64,000 nucleotides of DNA from VXNE01 sp965203615 (lineage in GTDB: Bacteria; Pseudomonadota; Gammaproteobacteria; Pseudomonadales; Azotimanducaceae): positions 3,410,001-3,474,000 of the forward strand of contig OZ241900.1 of the NCBI GenBank assembly GCA_965203615.1. Reading direction: 5' to 3'. The position numbers were made by a program, and so were the translations under genes. Of this stretch, positions 52,601-60,422 are shown piece by piece. Each line of letters starts with the position of its first letter. The stretch's first letter is position 1. A model generated the notes under the pieces. It was given only the letters and a program-made list of their open reading frames with translations. It made no database searches and was not told the origin of the DNA.

Positions 52601-52878
52601 TGACCCTGCGCTGGGACTACTACTGGCAGGCCAAGTCATACGCGCGTGAATTCAACGCCGTCGGCGACGAGATCGATGCCTGGAGCCAGCACAACCTTAT
52701 GCTGATGTACGATAGCGGCGGTGCCTGGTCTGCGAGGGCATGGGTTCGGAACGTCCTGGACGACGAAAACGTGACCGGCAAGTACCTTACGTCGGATACG
52801 TCCGGGTTCTTCCGGAACTATTTCGTTACCGAGCCGCAGATCTATGGCCTTTCGGTGAGGTACGTTTTCGGCGAGTAG
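49603..52878 (+). CDS. TonB-dependent outer-membrane receptor 1
   Basis: 1091 residues with a signal peptide ending in ALAQA. A TonB-box-like segment (VEELIVTAQRVAES) precedes the plug domain (DVPIAVTALT.., LERVEVLRGPQGTLFGRNATGGALNVVT). The beta barrel ends in the aromatic C-terminus LSVRYVFGE. It imports an unknown ligand using TonB energy. Residues about 571-720 form an insertion rich in Ala, Ile, Leu and Pro (AAIGALVAIGAAQAIGQQIA, LPIQFVPQAIAGLPLPPIF) between barrel strands, far more hydrophobic than usual extracellular loops. The same insertion is present in the tandem paralogue. Confidence 0.93.
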   Translation: MTRQIASRMALCGAVLVVAGVAVPALAQATQEEATEAQVETQVPSVEELIVTAQRVAESIDDVPIAVTALTDDMLADRQIVTPSDLQLNTPNVSFGATNFGGSNFSIRGVGQLVISRSGETGVSSHVNEIAVATNLNAIEFFDLERVEVLRGPQGTLFGRNATGGALNVVTKMPSVDGFDGFADVEAGSFSHSRLKGAMNLPLTSNIAFRVSGFKLRRDGYTENLAYGQTNAAGQTIPGIDEDIDGRNIWAMRSTLAWDISDRADAWLQYSVFREDDDRTRITNQVCKRNVLPTTGCLPDGFGWETPHLGATTGGIFGGAIGALPPGVSGSDPALYDFPRPSIDSFRKMHTDFEPIFRAKEDLWSFGLNYDFDNLSVSVVGALRDYDGVSRQDYLMDVGPRLAPTPQNPAGVWPTSEPAGGAGAEWLSDTCNVAQGTSGLFGGCVLPALQSLQFAYDQGDTNGTYYTVEAKMRSDLDGRVDFLLGTSRHEGTNYGGYYVIANTLDLVSLYGSPALGAPPLYPGFFYNTNNPEDGGPPQDGQAIFGEVYFDATDRLKFTAGLRLNEDNKVVSDSSVLFNSANVTAAVGGLFGPNPIWLRSGMFGEMAAMAANPAVTLSETSLRILEFHNAGGVYEANAPAAIGALVAIGAAQAIGQQIAAGLLPIQFVPQAIAGLPLPPIFKGTVGALLSQNPAVIGADAGLAAGAQAFATIANAVGPVPAFGETRFVTGSPSEANWNEISGRIGFDYRLGDNTLLYGFFSRGYKPGGFNPAIPPAFQDVSAFTFDAEQVNAFEAGVKSTLLDGRLTLYGAAFTYDYSGLQITRIRNNSSINENVDAAISGLELEGIWRPAAMEGLMVDFAYSMLSAKAKDTLSIDPVNRTGGNSDYVLLNNIDPGSLTGINFVARESQITPQVIGALVASLPAATQALIGGHLGVNILYPPNAAGVAIPAYFSRNLLNALGVETLDGVPVNLDGNDLPNAPRHTARIGLAHTWEMGTGLLTLRWDYYWQAKSYAREFNAVGDEIDAWSQHNLMLMYDSGGAWSARAWVRNVLDDENVTGKYLTSDTSGFFRNYFVTEPQIYGLSVRYVFGE

Positions 52879-53091
52879 CTATTTCGTACAACGACGCCGT
52901 GGCCCTTGCTTCCCGGGTGGGGGCCAGTGCGGTGCTATCCGGCGATGTCTTTGGAAAGCGGATCGGTCCATTAAATAAACTGATAGTTGTTCGCCCGGCG
53001 ACCGGCTTCGTGTGAGATAGTTGGGTCTGGACGGGGGCCAGGAAAGTGCGCCCCGCAAGGCGACGGACTTACTGGCTAAGGGGGCTAGACC

Positions 53092-56000
53092 ATGCATCGT
53101 CAAATCGTGAGTTGTTTCGCAATATGCGGCGCCGTCCTTGTGAACGTGCCAGCCCTTTGCGCGTCTGCGGAAGAGGAATCGTCGACCGAGGGCCGACCTG
53201 GCATTGAAGAGCTGATCGTTACTGCGCAACGCGTGGCGGAGAGTATTCAGGATGTTCCCATCGCCGTGACGGCCTTGACCGACGACGCGCTCCGGGATCA
53301 GCAGATCATCACTCCCTCCGACCTGCAGCTCAATGCGCCGAACGTGTCGTTCAGCGCAACCAATTTCGGCAGCTCGACCCTGAGCATTCGTGGTATCGGA
53401 CGGCTGGTGGTCGGGCGTTCGGGGGAGTCCGGCGTGTCGGCGCACATGAACGAGATCGCGGTTCCCGCAAACCTGGAAACCATGGAATTCTTCGATCTCG
53501 AGCGGGTCGAGATCCTGCGCGGTCCGCAGGGCACCCTGTTCGGCCGCAACGCCACCGGGGGGGCCATCAACCTGGTGACGAAAATGCCGTCCTCCGATGG
53601 ATTCGACGGATTCGCGGATGTCGAGACGGGTGCGTTCAACCACTCCCGTCTCAAGGGTGCGATGAACGTGCCCATTGGCGCTGGACTCTCGGCGCGGATC
53701 GCCGCGTTGAAGCTGGATCGGGATGGCTACACGAAGAACGTCGCCCACGGCCAGAGGGATAGCGAAGGAAATACCTTGCCCGGCATCGATGGAGACGTCG
53801 ATGGGCGCGGCATCACCGCTGTGCGGGCGACCCTCGCCTGGGACATGACCGACCGGGCGAGCGCCTGGTTGCAGTACAACCGGACCCACGAGGACGACGA
53901 CCGAGCCCGCATCACGAACCAGGTGTGTGCGCGGAATCCCCTGCCCACGACGGGATGCCTCGCCGATGCGTTCGGACGAGACACGCCGCACCTCAGCGCC
54001 ACCACGGCGGGGATCTTCGCGGGCCTCGGAGGCATGCTCCCCCTGGGGGCCGATGGCTCCCAGACGGCCCTGTACGACTTTCCCCGTCCGACGATGGACA
54101 GCTTCAGGGAAATGCACACCGACTTCGATCCGGTGTTCTGGCAGAAGGAAGAGGTGTGGGCGTTCGGCCTCGACTATGACTTCGAGAACCTCCGGGCGAG
54201 CCTGATCGGCGGGCGTCGAGTCAACGACTTCATTGCCCAGCAGGACTATTTCATGAATGTCGGACCGAGGTTGGCGGCAACACCGCTCAACCCCCTCGGG
54301 GCCTGGCCGGTATCCGAACCCGCGGGCGCGGCGGGCGAAGAGTGGCGCTCGGATACGTGCAACCTCGTGGCCGGCACCGCGGGCGCTGTCGGCGGCTGCA
54401 TCCTGCCAGCGCATCAGAGCCGGTCCTTCGGCTACGACCAGCAGGACTCCCATTCGGAGTACTTCACGCTGGAGGCCAAGATGCACTCGGAGTTCGAGGG
54501 GCCGTTCAATTTCCTTTTGGGCACCAGCCGGCACGACGGCCAGAACTACGGCGGCTACTACGTGTTGTCCAACGAGCTTGACTCGGTCACCGTCTTCGGC
54601 GTTCCGGCATTGGGGCTTCCACCCCTGTTCCCCGGTTTCTTCTACAACGCGAACAACCCGGAGTCCGGCGCGGAGCAGGATGGCTGGGCGACCTTCGGCG
54701 AACTCTACTACGACGTATCCGATCGGCTGAAGCTCACGCTCGGGCTGCGCTTCAACGAGGACAACAAGAGCGCGAGCGATACGAGCGTCTTGTTCAACTC
54801 GATAAACGCGAGCGCGGCGCTCGGCGGCGTGCTGGGACCGAACCCAATCTGGCTGCGCAGCGGACTGTTCGGAGAAATGGTCGACATGGCATCCAATCCG
54901 ACGGCGCAGTTGAGCGAAGCTTCGCGCCGGCTGCTTGAATTCTGGAACGCGCAGGGCGTGTATGAGGCCAATGCGCCGACCGCCATCGGTGGGGTTGTAG
55001 CGCTTGGCGCCGCGCAGGCGATCGGGGCGCAGGTCGCGGCGGGGCTGCTGCCCATCCAGTTCGTTCCGCAAGCCATCGCGGGACTGCCGCTGCCGCCGAT
55101 CTTCCAGGCCACGGTCGGCGCGCTGCTGTCGCAGAATCCCGCAGTGATCGGGCAGGATGCGGGCTTGGCTGCTGCTGCGCAGGCGTTCGGCGCGATCGCC
55201 AACGCCCTGACGCCGGTGCCCGGTTTCGGAGAGACGCGGTTCGTTACCGGCAGTCCAAGCGAGGCCCAATGGCGGGAAATGAGCGGCCGGGCCGGCTTCG
55301 ACTTTCAGGTCAACGACAGCACCATGGTCTATGGATTCCTGAGTCGCGGCTATAAGCCCGGAGGCTTCAATCCGGCCATCCCGCCGGCCTTCCAGGATAC
55401 GTCCGCGTTCACCTTCGACGCCGAGCAGGTCACCGCTATCGAAGCCGGTGTCAAGAGTACGTTGATGGACGGCGCGCTGGTCCTCAACGGCGCGCTGTTT
55501 GGCTACGACTACACGGGGCTGCAAGTGACCCGGCTCAGGAACAATAGCTCGATCAATGAGAACATCGACGCCGGCATTCGCGGACTGGAACTCGAGGGGC
55601 GCTGGCATCCGCAGGCGATGCCGGGTTTCGCGGTAGATTTCGCCTACGGTTCGCTCTTCTCCAGCATCAAGGGCAGCCAATCGGTCGATCCCATCAACCG
55701 GACGGGAGGCAACTCGGAATATGTCCTGCTGAACAACATCGATCCGGGTTCACTCACCGGCGTGAACTACGTCGCGCGCGAGTCCCAGATCTCTGCGGCG
55801 CTCGTGGCCGCCGCGTTCCAGGTGCCGGCGGCCCTGGATGTTCGCAATGGACTGACCGTCGAGTCGGTTTCCTACCCGGCGAATGCCGCGGGCGTATCGA
55901 TACCGGTCTTCTTTTCGCGGAACTTTCTCAACGCGGTGGGCGTCGAGACCCTTGACGGCATTCCCATCGACCTCGATGGCAAGGAACTGCCGAATGCGCC

Positions 56001-56337
56001 CCGGCATACGATCAAGCTGGGCCTGTCCCACACCTGGAACGTGGCAACCTCGGCGTTGCTGACGCTGCGTTGGGACTTCTATTGGCAGAGTGATTCCTAC
56101 GCGCGCGAGTTCAACACCGCCGGCGACGAGATCGACAGTTGGAGCCAGCACAACCTCTCGCTGATATACGAGAGTGGCGGCAACTGGTCGGCGCGAGCCT
56201 GGATTCGAAACCTGCAGGACAAGGAAATCGTGACGGGCAAGTACCTGACAACCGATACGTCCGGTTTCTTCCGCAACTACTTCCTGACGGAACCGCGTAT
56301 CTACGGCCTCTCGGTACGGTTCGCTCCAGGGGGATAG
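53092..56337 (+). CDS. TonB-dependent outer-membrane receptor 2 (tandem paralogue)
   Basis: 1081 residues with a signal peptide (MHRQIVSCFAICGAVLVNVPALC), TonB-box-like IEELIVTAQRVAES and plug LERVEILRGPQGTLFGRNATGGAINLVT. It is closely similar to receptor 1 along its whole length, including the hydrophobic insertion at about 565-715 (GLLPIQFVPQAIAGLPLPPIFQATVGALLSQ). It thus arose by tandem duplication. Differences cluster in other loops, for instance the part from about 900 to 940, so the two may bind different ligands. The 213 bases before it contain an A/T-rich patch near 52970 that may be a separate promoter. Confidence 0.93.
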   Translation: MHRQIVSCFAICGAVLVNVPALCASAEEESSTEGRPGIEELIVTAQRVAESIQDVPIAVTALTDDALRDQQIITPSDLQLNAPNVSFSATNFGSSTLSIRGIGRLVVGRSGESGVSAHMNEIAVPANLETMEFFDLERVEILRGPQGTLFGRNATGGAINLVTKMPSSDGFDGFADVETGAFNHSRLKGAMNVPIGAGLSARIAALKLDRDGYTKNVAHGQRDSEGNTLPGIDGDVDGRGITAVRATLAWDMTDRASAWLQYNRTHEDDDRARITNQVCARNPLPTTGCLADAFGRDTPHLSATTAGIFAGLGGMLPLGADGSQTALYDFPRPTMDSFREMHTDFDPVFWQKEEVWAFGLDYDFENLRASLIGGRRVNDFIAQQDYFMNVGPRLAATPLNPLGAWPVSEPAGAAGEEWRSDTCNLVAGTAGAVGGCILPAHQSRSFGYDQQDSHSEYFTLEAKMHSEFEGPFNFLLGTSRHDGQNYGGYYVLSNELDSVTVFGVPALGLPPLFPGFFYNANNPESGAEQDGWATFGELYYDVSDRLKLTLGLRFNEDNKSASDTSVLFNSINASAALGGVLGPNPIWLRSGLFGEMVDMASNPTAQLSEASRRLLEFWNAQGVYEANAPTAIGGVVALGAAQAIGAQVAAGLLPIQFVPQAIAGLPLPPIFQATVGALLSQNPAVIGQDAGLAAAAQAFGAIANALTPVPGFGETRFVTGSPSEAQWREMSGRAGFDFQVNDSTMVYGFLSRGYKPGGFNPAIPPAFQDTSAFTFDAEQVTAIEAGVKSTLMDGALVLNGALFGYDYTGLQVTRLRNNSSINENIDAGIRGLELEGRWHPQAMPGFAVDFAYGSLFSSIKGSQSVDPINRTGGNSEYVLLNNIDPGSLTGVNYVARESQISAALVAAAFQVPAALDVRNGLTVESVSYPANAAGVSIPVFFSRNFLNAVGVETLDGIPIDLDGKELPNAPRHTIKLGLSHTWNVATSALLTLRWDFYWQSDSYAREFNTAGDEIDSWSQHNLSLIYESGGNWSARAWIRNLQDKEIVTGKYLTTDTSGFFRNYFLTEPRIYGLSVRFAPGG

Positions 56338-56392
56338 GTGGGCTTGGGCGGGGGTGAAACACGGCACCCGGAGGGTGACGGATTTCATGGCG

Positions 56393-57361
56393 CTAGCCGG
56401 CTTTCGTTCGCGCGAACTTCTGCAACGCGGCGCCGTCGAAGGGCGACAGGCCGCGATTGCGGGCATAGCTTACGATCACTTCGGCGACGTAGAGATCTCC
56501 GCTGGAGTCGGCCCAGATTCCGTGGGGCGCAAAGAAGTTGCCTGCCCGCACGGGGTCGCCGTTTCCGAATCGCGAAATCAACGTGCCGTCGAGGTCGACC
56601 AGGCTGACGCTTGCCGGCGGCGCGTGGGGAGGGATGTCGGCACCGACGGCCCATCCACCGAGTTCGGCGACGTAGATGACGCCGGCAGCGTCGTCGATGA
56701 ACAGGTCGTCGGGACGGCTGATGCCGGTCCATTCGGTCAGGTACTCGCCCTTCGGTGAGAAAACCTGGATGCGCGAGTTCTCCCTGTCGGCGACGATCAC
56801 GCGATCGTCCTCGTCGATCGCGATGGCGTGGGGCAGGCGAAACTCTCCCGGACCGGATCCCGGTTCTCCCCACGAAAAGAGATGCTCGCCGTCGGCGGAG
56901 AACTTGTGCACTCGGGCGTTGCCGTAACCGTCGGCGATATACAGGTCCCCGCCGCTGTCGAGGGCCACGTTGGTCACGCGATTGAACGGCTCGCCACCGT
57001 ATTGCACCGGCGTTTGACCGGCAACAAACCCGGTATCGGAAGGCTGGTCCTTCTCTCCCAGGGTCTTCAGCAGCGTGCCGTCGGGGGAGAAGATTCGGAC
57101 GGTATGGTCGAAGTTGTCAGCCGCGTAGATGCGATCGTCCGGCCCGATATAAATTCCGTGCGCATTGGCGAACAGTCCCTCCCCCCATGCGTCGAGGAAA
57201 TTGCCGTCGGCGTCGAACACGATCATGGGATGTTCGCCGCGATTGAAGACGTAGACGCGGTCCCCGGAGTCGGTCGCCACGCCCGCCACTTCGACGAAGC
57301 TCCAGCCCTCGGGCAGCTTCTCCCAGCCCTCGATGACCTCGAAAGCGATGCTCTCCTTCAT
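56393..57361 (-). CDS. NHL-repeat beta-propeller protein
   Basis: 322 residues with no signal peptide. NHL-type blades recur: FANAHGIYIGPDDRIYAADN, FNRVTNVALDSGGDLYIADGYGNARVHKFSADGE, FRLPHAIAIDEDDRVIVADRENSRIQVFSPKGE, and FFAPHGIWADSSGDLYVAEV. They match six-bladed propellers related to peptidyl-hydroxyglycine lyases and other NHL proteins. Enzymatic activity cannot be assigned. It converges with receptor 2 (55-base gap) and is divergent from the LLM gene (75 bases), so it could share regulation with that gene. Confidence 0.82.
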   Translation of the reverse strand: MKESIAFEVIEGWEKLPEGWSFVEVAGVATDSGDRVYVFNRGEHPMIVFDADGNFLDAWGEGLFANAHGIYIGPDDRIYAADNFDHTVRIFSPDGTLLKTLGEKDQPSDTGFVAGQTPVQYGGEPFNRVTNVALDSGGDLYIADGYGNARVHKFSADGEHLFSWGEPGSGPGEFRLPHAIAIDEDDRVIVADRENSRIQVFSPKGEYLTEWTGISRPDDLFIDDAAGVIYVAELGGWAVGADIPPHAPPASVSLVDLDGTLISRFGNGDPVRAGNFFAPHGIWADSSGDLYVAEVIVSYARNRGLSPFDGAALQKFARTKAG

Positions 57362-57436
57362 GGCTGATCTCCGTCCGGGACCGGCCGGTGGTGCCTTTTG
57401 CCGTATGCTTGAATCAGGTTAGCACGCCGACTGGAG

Positions 57437-58390
57437 ATGCACATGACGGCTGCCCGTCACAGGCCCCACTTTGGAGTTACCGTTCCGCAGATCAAGCGTC
57501 CATGGGTGGCGGCCGCGGATGCCGCGCGAAGTTTCGAGTCGATGGGCTACGACTCGCTCTGGGTCTGCGACCATCTGTATGGTCCGCAGTCGCCGCAGAT
57601 TCCCATCCTGGAGGCGTGGTCGATGATTTCCGCCCTGGCGGCCATCACCGGGCGCATCGAGATTGGCACCCTCGTCACGCCAGCGGGAATGCGTAATCCC
57701 GCACAACTTGGAAAGGTGATCGCCACCGTGGACAACATCGCGGGCGGACGCGTCATTGCGGGGCTTGGCGGTGGGTGGATGGCGCGGGAATTCACCGACT
57801 TCGGTGTTCCGTTCCTGTCGGTTCCAGAGCGCCTGCGCCAGTTGGCCGAAACCATCGAACTGCTGAAGCGTATGTGGGGCGACGAAGAAGCCGTGACTTA
57901 CGCGGGCGAGTTCGTGCGCGCGGACAACGTCGTCTGCGAACCGAAACCCCCGCGGCGCGTGCCAATCCTCGTGGGCGGCGGAGGGGAACAGGTCACGCTG
58001 CGCATCGTTGCCCGGGAAGCCGACATCTGGAACAACCTCGCGGGGTCACAAGCGAATCTTGGCCACAAGATGGATGTGCTGCGGCGGCATTGCGACGAAG
58101 CGGGAAGGGATCCGGCCGAGATCGTCGCGAGCCAGCAGTGCCTTGTGACCATCGCACCGGACGAAGCCGCCGCCGGGCCGATGGCCGATTCGGCGGCGCG
58201 AATATTCGGTGGACACCTGGGCGACCCGAAGGGACCGTTGGCGATCACGGGCACGCCGGAGCGTTGCTGTGAGCAGATCGAAAAGCACATCGCACTCGGC
58301 TGCACGATGTTCATCATCGAGTTTTTCGGCAGGGACACGAGGGAACCCGCCCAGCTCTTCGCGGAAGAAGTGATTCCGAACTTCCGTTGA
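57437..58390 (+). CDS. LLM-class flavin-dependent oxidoreductase
   Basis: 317 residues (an ATG at 57443 is an alternative start). The luciferase-like TIM barrel is seen in GVTVPQ, SFESMGYDSLWVCDHLYG, AAITGRIEIGTLVTPAGMRNPAQLGKVIATVDNIAGGRVIAGLGGGW, ETIELLKRMW and PILVGGGGEQVTLRIVAREADIWN. Members use reduced FMN or F420. The cofactor is not decided by these motifs. The substrate is unknown. It is intact, unlike the fragment at 30.6 kb, and converges with the ArsC-like gene. Confidence 0.88.
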   Translation: MHMTAARHRPHFGVTVPQIKRPWVAAADAARSFESMGYDSLWVCDHLYGPQSPQIPILEAWSMISALAAITGRIEIGTLVTPAGMRNPAQLGKVIATVDNIAGGRVIAGLGGGWMAREFTDFGVPFLSVPERLRQLAETIELLKRMWGDEEAVTYAGEFVRADNVVCEPKPPRRVPILVGGGGEQVTLRIVAREADIWNNLAGSQANLGHKMDVLRRHCDEAGRDPAEIVASQQCLVTIAPDEAAAGPMADSAARIFGGHLGDPKGPLAITGTPERCCEQIEKHIALGCTMFIIEFFGRDTREPAQLFAEEVIPNFR

Positions 58391-58409
58391 CGGGTCGTTC
58401 GCGACCGGA

Positions 58410-58760
58410 TTAGAGCAGCGCTTCCACCTTCACGGACGGGCGCGCGATGACAGCGCGGCCACCGCGCACGACCACCGGCCGCTGCATCAGTCTCGGGTGT
58501 TCGAGCAGCAGGCCGACCACGGCGTCTTCAGCGGTGTAGTCGTCGGCATTCAACCCGAGGTCCTTGAAGTTCTTGTCCTTGCGAACGAGTTCGGCCGGCG
58601 GTTCCTCGACCATGGCGATGAACCCGCGCAGCGTTTCCTCGCTCAGGGGTTGCTTGATGTAGTTGATGACATCGAACTCGACGTCACGCTCGCGCAGGAT
58701 CTCCAGCGCGCCGCGCGACTGGCCTCAGCCGGGGTTGTGGTAAAGAACGAGGCGTTCCAT
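58410..58760 (-). CDS. ArsC-family thiol/selenol reductase with in-frame TGA at the catalytic position (candidate selenoprotein)
   Basis: From the ATG at 58760 the frame reads MERLVLYHNPG, TGA (58727-58725, codon 12), then GQSRGALEILRERDVEFDVI and on to a TAG at 58412-58410. If TGA is read, the product has 116 residues, normal for the ArsC/YffB family. E. coli ArsC has HNPAC(12)GTSR, so the TGA sits exactly on the catalytic Cys. The rest is conserved: YIKQPLSEETLRGFI, EPPAELVRKDKNFKDLGL, EDAVVGLLLEHPRLMQRPVVV (the Arg-Pro active-site motif) and RPSVKVEALL. A SECIS-like hairpin follows the TGA. The alternative is a recent nonsense mutation or sequencing error (TGC or TGT to TGA). Confidence 0.7.
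58691..58710 (-). promoter_or_regulatory. Candidate bacterial SECIS hairpin
   Basis: On the coding strand, 15-34 bases after the TGA: CGCGC, ten-base loop TGGAGATCCT, GCGCG. The 5-bp perfect upper stem, a G within the first two loop bases and 19 bases between TGA and loop all fall inside the published rules for bacterial SECIS elements. A competing shorter hairpin (GCGC-GGC-GCGC) lies slightly upstream. Confidence 0.5.
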
Positions 58761-58834
58761 GGTGTTCTCCTTCGGCGCGGCTTCGAGTATAGCGCCGCTC
58801 GGGAGATTTGCGCGGACAGGACTGCTGGTTGTCG

Positions 58835-59239
58835 TCAGCGCCGTCCGCGCGACCGCGTGGGCGGAAAACGCGTCCAGGCCCATACGACCAGCAGCCCGAA
58901 GACGGTGTGCACGGCAACGAAAGCCCAGGTGGGCAGGTCGAAATAGAGCATCCGATGCAGCCAATACTGGATGAAACTGCCTTCATAGGTGGGCTGGCCA
59001 ACCTGGATTCGAAGCCCCATCTCGAGCGTGGTCAGGGGACATACCATGCCAAGCCAGGTCTGGACCACGACAAAACCGATCGCCGCCAGGTGGATGACCC
59101 TGAACCACATGTTTCTCGTCCAGGACCATCCCAGGTGGCCGCCGCACACCGTGAGCAGGAGTCCGCCCACGACGAAGGCGACGAACAGCACATGGGCCAC
59201 CAGTACCGCATCGGCCAGGTATTGATTCACGGACTGCAC
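58835..59239 (-). CDS. DUF2784 membrane protein
   Basis: 134 residues with about four membrane segments: ADAVLVAHVLFVAFVVGGLLLTV, FRVIHLAAIGFVVVQTWLGMVCPLTTLE, and LPTWAFVAVHTVFGLLVVWAW near the C-terminus. The LV.HVLFV.FVVGGLLL start and the CPLTTLE motif are typical of DUF2784. Its function is not known. It is upstream of the ArsC-like gene on the same strand (74-base gap). Confidence 0.8.
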   Translation of the reverse strand: MQSVNQYLADAVLVAHVLFVAFVVGGLLLTVCGGHLGWSWTRNMWFRVIHLAAIGFVVVQTWLGMVCPLTTLEMGLRIQVGQPTYEGSFIQYWLHRMLYFDLPTWAFVAVHTVFGLLVVWAWTRFPPTRSRGRR

Positions 59240-59418
59240 GCGTCCCTATCCGTCGTCCGCCGGGACCTTGCGTCCGGTTGACAGGTCGTGTTCCCGGTGC
59301 GCTTGGGGCAGTTGTGGTCGCAGGTGCATTCCAAGGCCCGGGCTACGCTGAATCGGCACATTCGGTTAGTGTAGCGGCAAGCGGGGAGGTCGCCGACACT
59401 TCGCGCTTTTCGGCATGA
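59240..59418. other. Intergenic region before the tandem repeat pair
   Basis: I see no gene. The sequence is ordinary GC-rich spacer and may carry the promoter of the DUF2784 gene. The repeat pair starts directly after GCATGA, as the 6.1-kb copy starts directly after a TGA. Confidence 0.5.
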
Positions 59419-59529
59419 GTGCCCCACAGCCGCAGCCTTCGGCTTCGCCTGTGGCCCGGCCCCGCTCGACGACCATGGACCAATCGTGCCGGGTCGCTGG
59501 CGCTTTCCGGACACGTTTGTTCCATGGAA
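59419..59529 (+). repeat. Dispersed palindromic repeat, copy E unit 1
   Basis: A 111-base unit that runs from GTGCCCCACAGCCGCAG through CCTTCGGCTTCGCCTGTGG, CCCGGCCCCGCTCGACGACC and CAATCGTGCCGGGTCGC to TTTGTTCCATGGAA. It is the short form of the element without the GCGAGGGG core. Confidence 0.9.
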
Positions 59530-59640
59530 GTGCCCCACAGCCGCAGCCTTCGGCTTCGCCTGTGGCCCGGCCCCGCTCGACGACCATGGACCAATCGTGC
59601 CGGGTCGCTGGCGCTTTCCGGACACGTTTATTCCATGGAA
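59530..59640 (+). repeat. Dispersed palindromic repeat, copy E unit 2
   Basis: The second 111-base unit differs from the first by about one base (GTTTATT instead of GTTTGTT), so the duplication is recent. It ends 25 bases before the sdhE ATG and thus forms part of that gene's upstream region. Confidence 0.9.
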
Positions 59641-59665
59641 GGGTGGATTGCAGGTGGACGACGGT

Positions 59666-59905
59666 ATGGAGGAACGGCGGATACTGTGGCGAAGCCGCCG
59701 CGGGATGCTGGAGTTGGACCTCTTCCTCGTGCCTTTTGCCGAGCGTTGCTATGCAAACCTGACGCTGGCCGACCGGGCCGCGTATCGCACACTCCTCGAA
59801 TGCGACGACTGGGAGATTCTCGACTGGCTGCGCAGGGATTCCGCCCCCGCGCCCCACCTGGCCCGCATCGTGGAATTAGTCAGGGAAGCAAGGAAGGCCC
59901 CCTGA
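59666..59905 (+). CDS. sdhE: FAD assembly factor SdhE
   Basis: 79 residues from the ATG at 59666 (a GTG four codons upstream is possible). The signature RSRRGMLELDLFLVPF contains the RGxxE motif needed for flavinylation. YRTLLECDDWEILDWL is the second conserved segment. It promotes covalent FAD attachment to SdhA. It lies alone here, with no succinate dehydrogenase genes nearby, directly behind the tandem repeat pair. Confidence 0.92.
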   Translation: MEERRILWRSRRGMLELDLFLVPFAERCYANLTLADRAAYRTLLECDDWEILDWLRRDSAPAPHLARIVELVREARKAP

Positions 59906-59908
59906 AGT

Positions 59909-60421
59909 TCACGCTGCGGGACGGCCGATACTCCGGTCAAAAAAGTCCCCGATGCCGGCAAGCGCCTCTCCGGACTCCGGCAGGGAAGCGAACACGTGGA
60001 ACGCTTCGTCGAAGGTGACCATCTCCGCGGACACGCCGGCCTTTCGGGCGCGTTCCTGCAGGCGCGCCGAGTCGTCGAAAAGGTCTTCCCTGGCGGCGAC
60101 TTGAATCAACAACGGCGGCAACCCTTCCAGATCGCCGAACAATGGGGAGATTCCCGGCGTATCGAGTGGCTGGGCGCCCGCATACTTCGCTGCGGTCTCC
60201 AGGAAAAACTGCCTGCTGCCGGGTCGCATGCTGGCCCCGCTGCCGGTGAGGTCCGTCCATGGCGACAGCAGCACGGCGCAGCCGGGCATCGCCACGGCCT
60301 TGTCCTTCAACGCCAGCATGCACGCGACGGACAGTCCCCCTCCCGCCGAGTCTCCGGCGATCATGATGTGCTTGTCACGGGATTCTCCGTCGTTGCGTCG
60401 TGGTGCGCGTCTTGAGGCCGC
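59909..60421 (-). pseudogene. N-terminally truncated alpha/beta hydrolase (HSL/acetyl-esterase type)
   Basis: The frame encodes KHIMIAGDSAGGGLSVACML, VLLSPWTDLTGSG, GLPPLLIQVAAREDLFDDSARL and EAFHVFASLPESGEAL. This is the C-terminal half of a hormone-sensitive-lipase-type hydrolase, with nucleophile Ser, Asp and His. The N-terminal half with the HGGG oxyanion motif is absent: an in-frame TGA at 60428-60430 and the end of the aldolase gene lie directly upstream. About 150-170 residues remain of roughly 300. I read it as a remnant, although a short translated product from the ATG at 60364 is possible. Confidence 0.75.
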
Positions 60422-60422
60422 A

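Noticed and set aside
52879..55680. A 933-codon open frame antisense to the second TonB receptor
   Set aside because: Shadow of the receptor gene: no domain, no start signal, composition typical of antisense frames.
58725..58727. UGA read as tryptophan by an altered genetic code
   Set aside because: Many genes here end at TGA, including ATGA and GTGA overlaps with downstream starts, and Trp is encoded by TGG throughout. Selenocysteine or mutation explains this one codon better.
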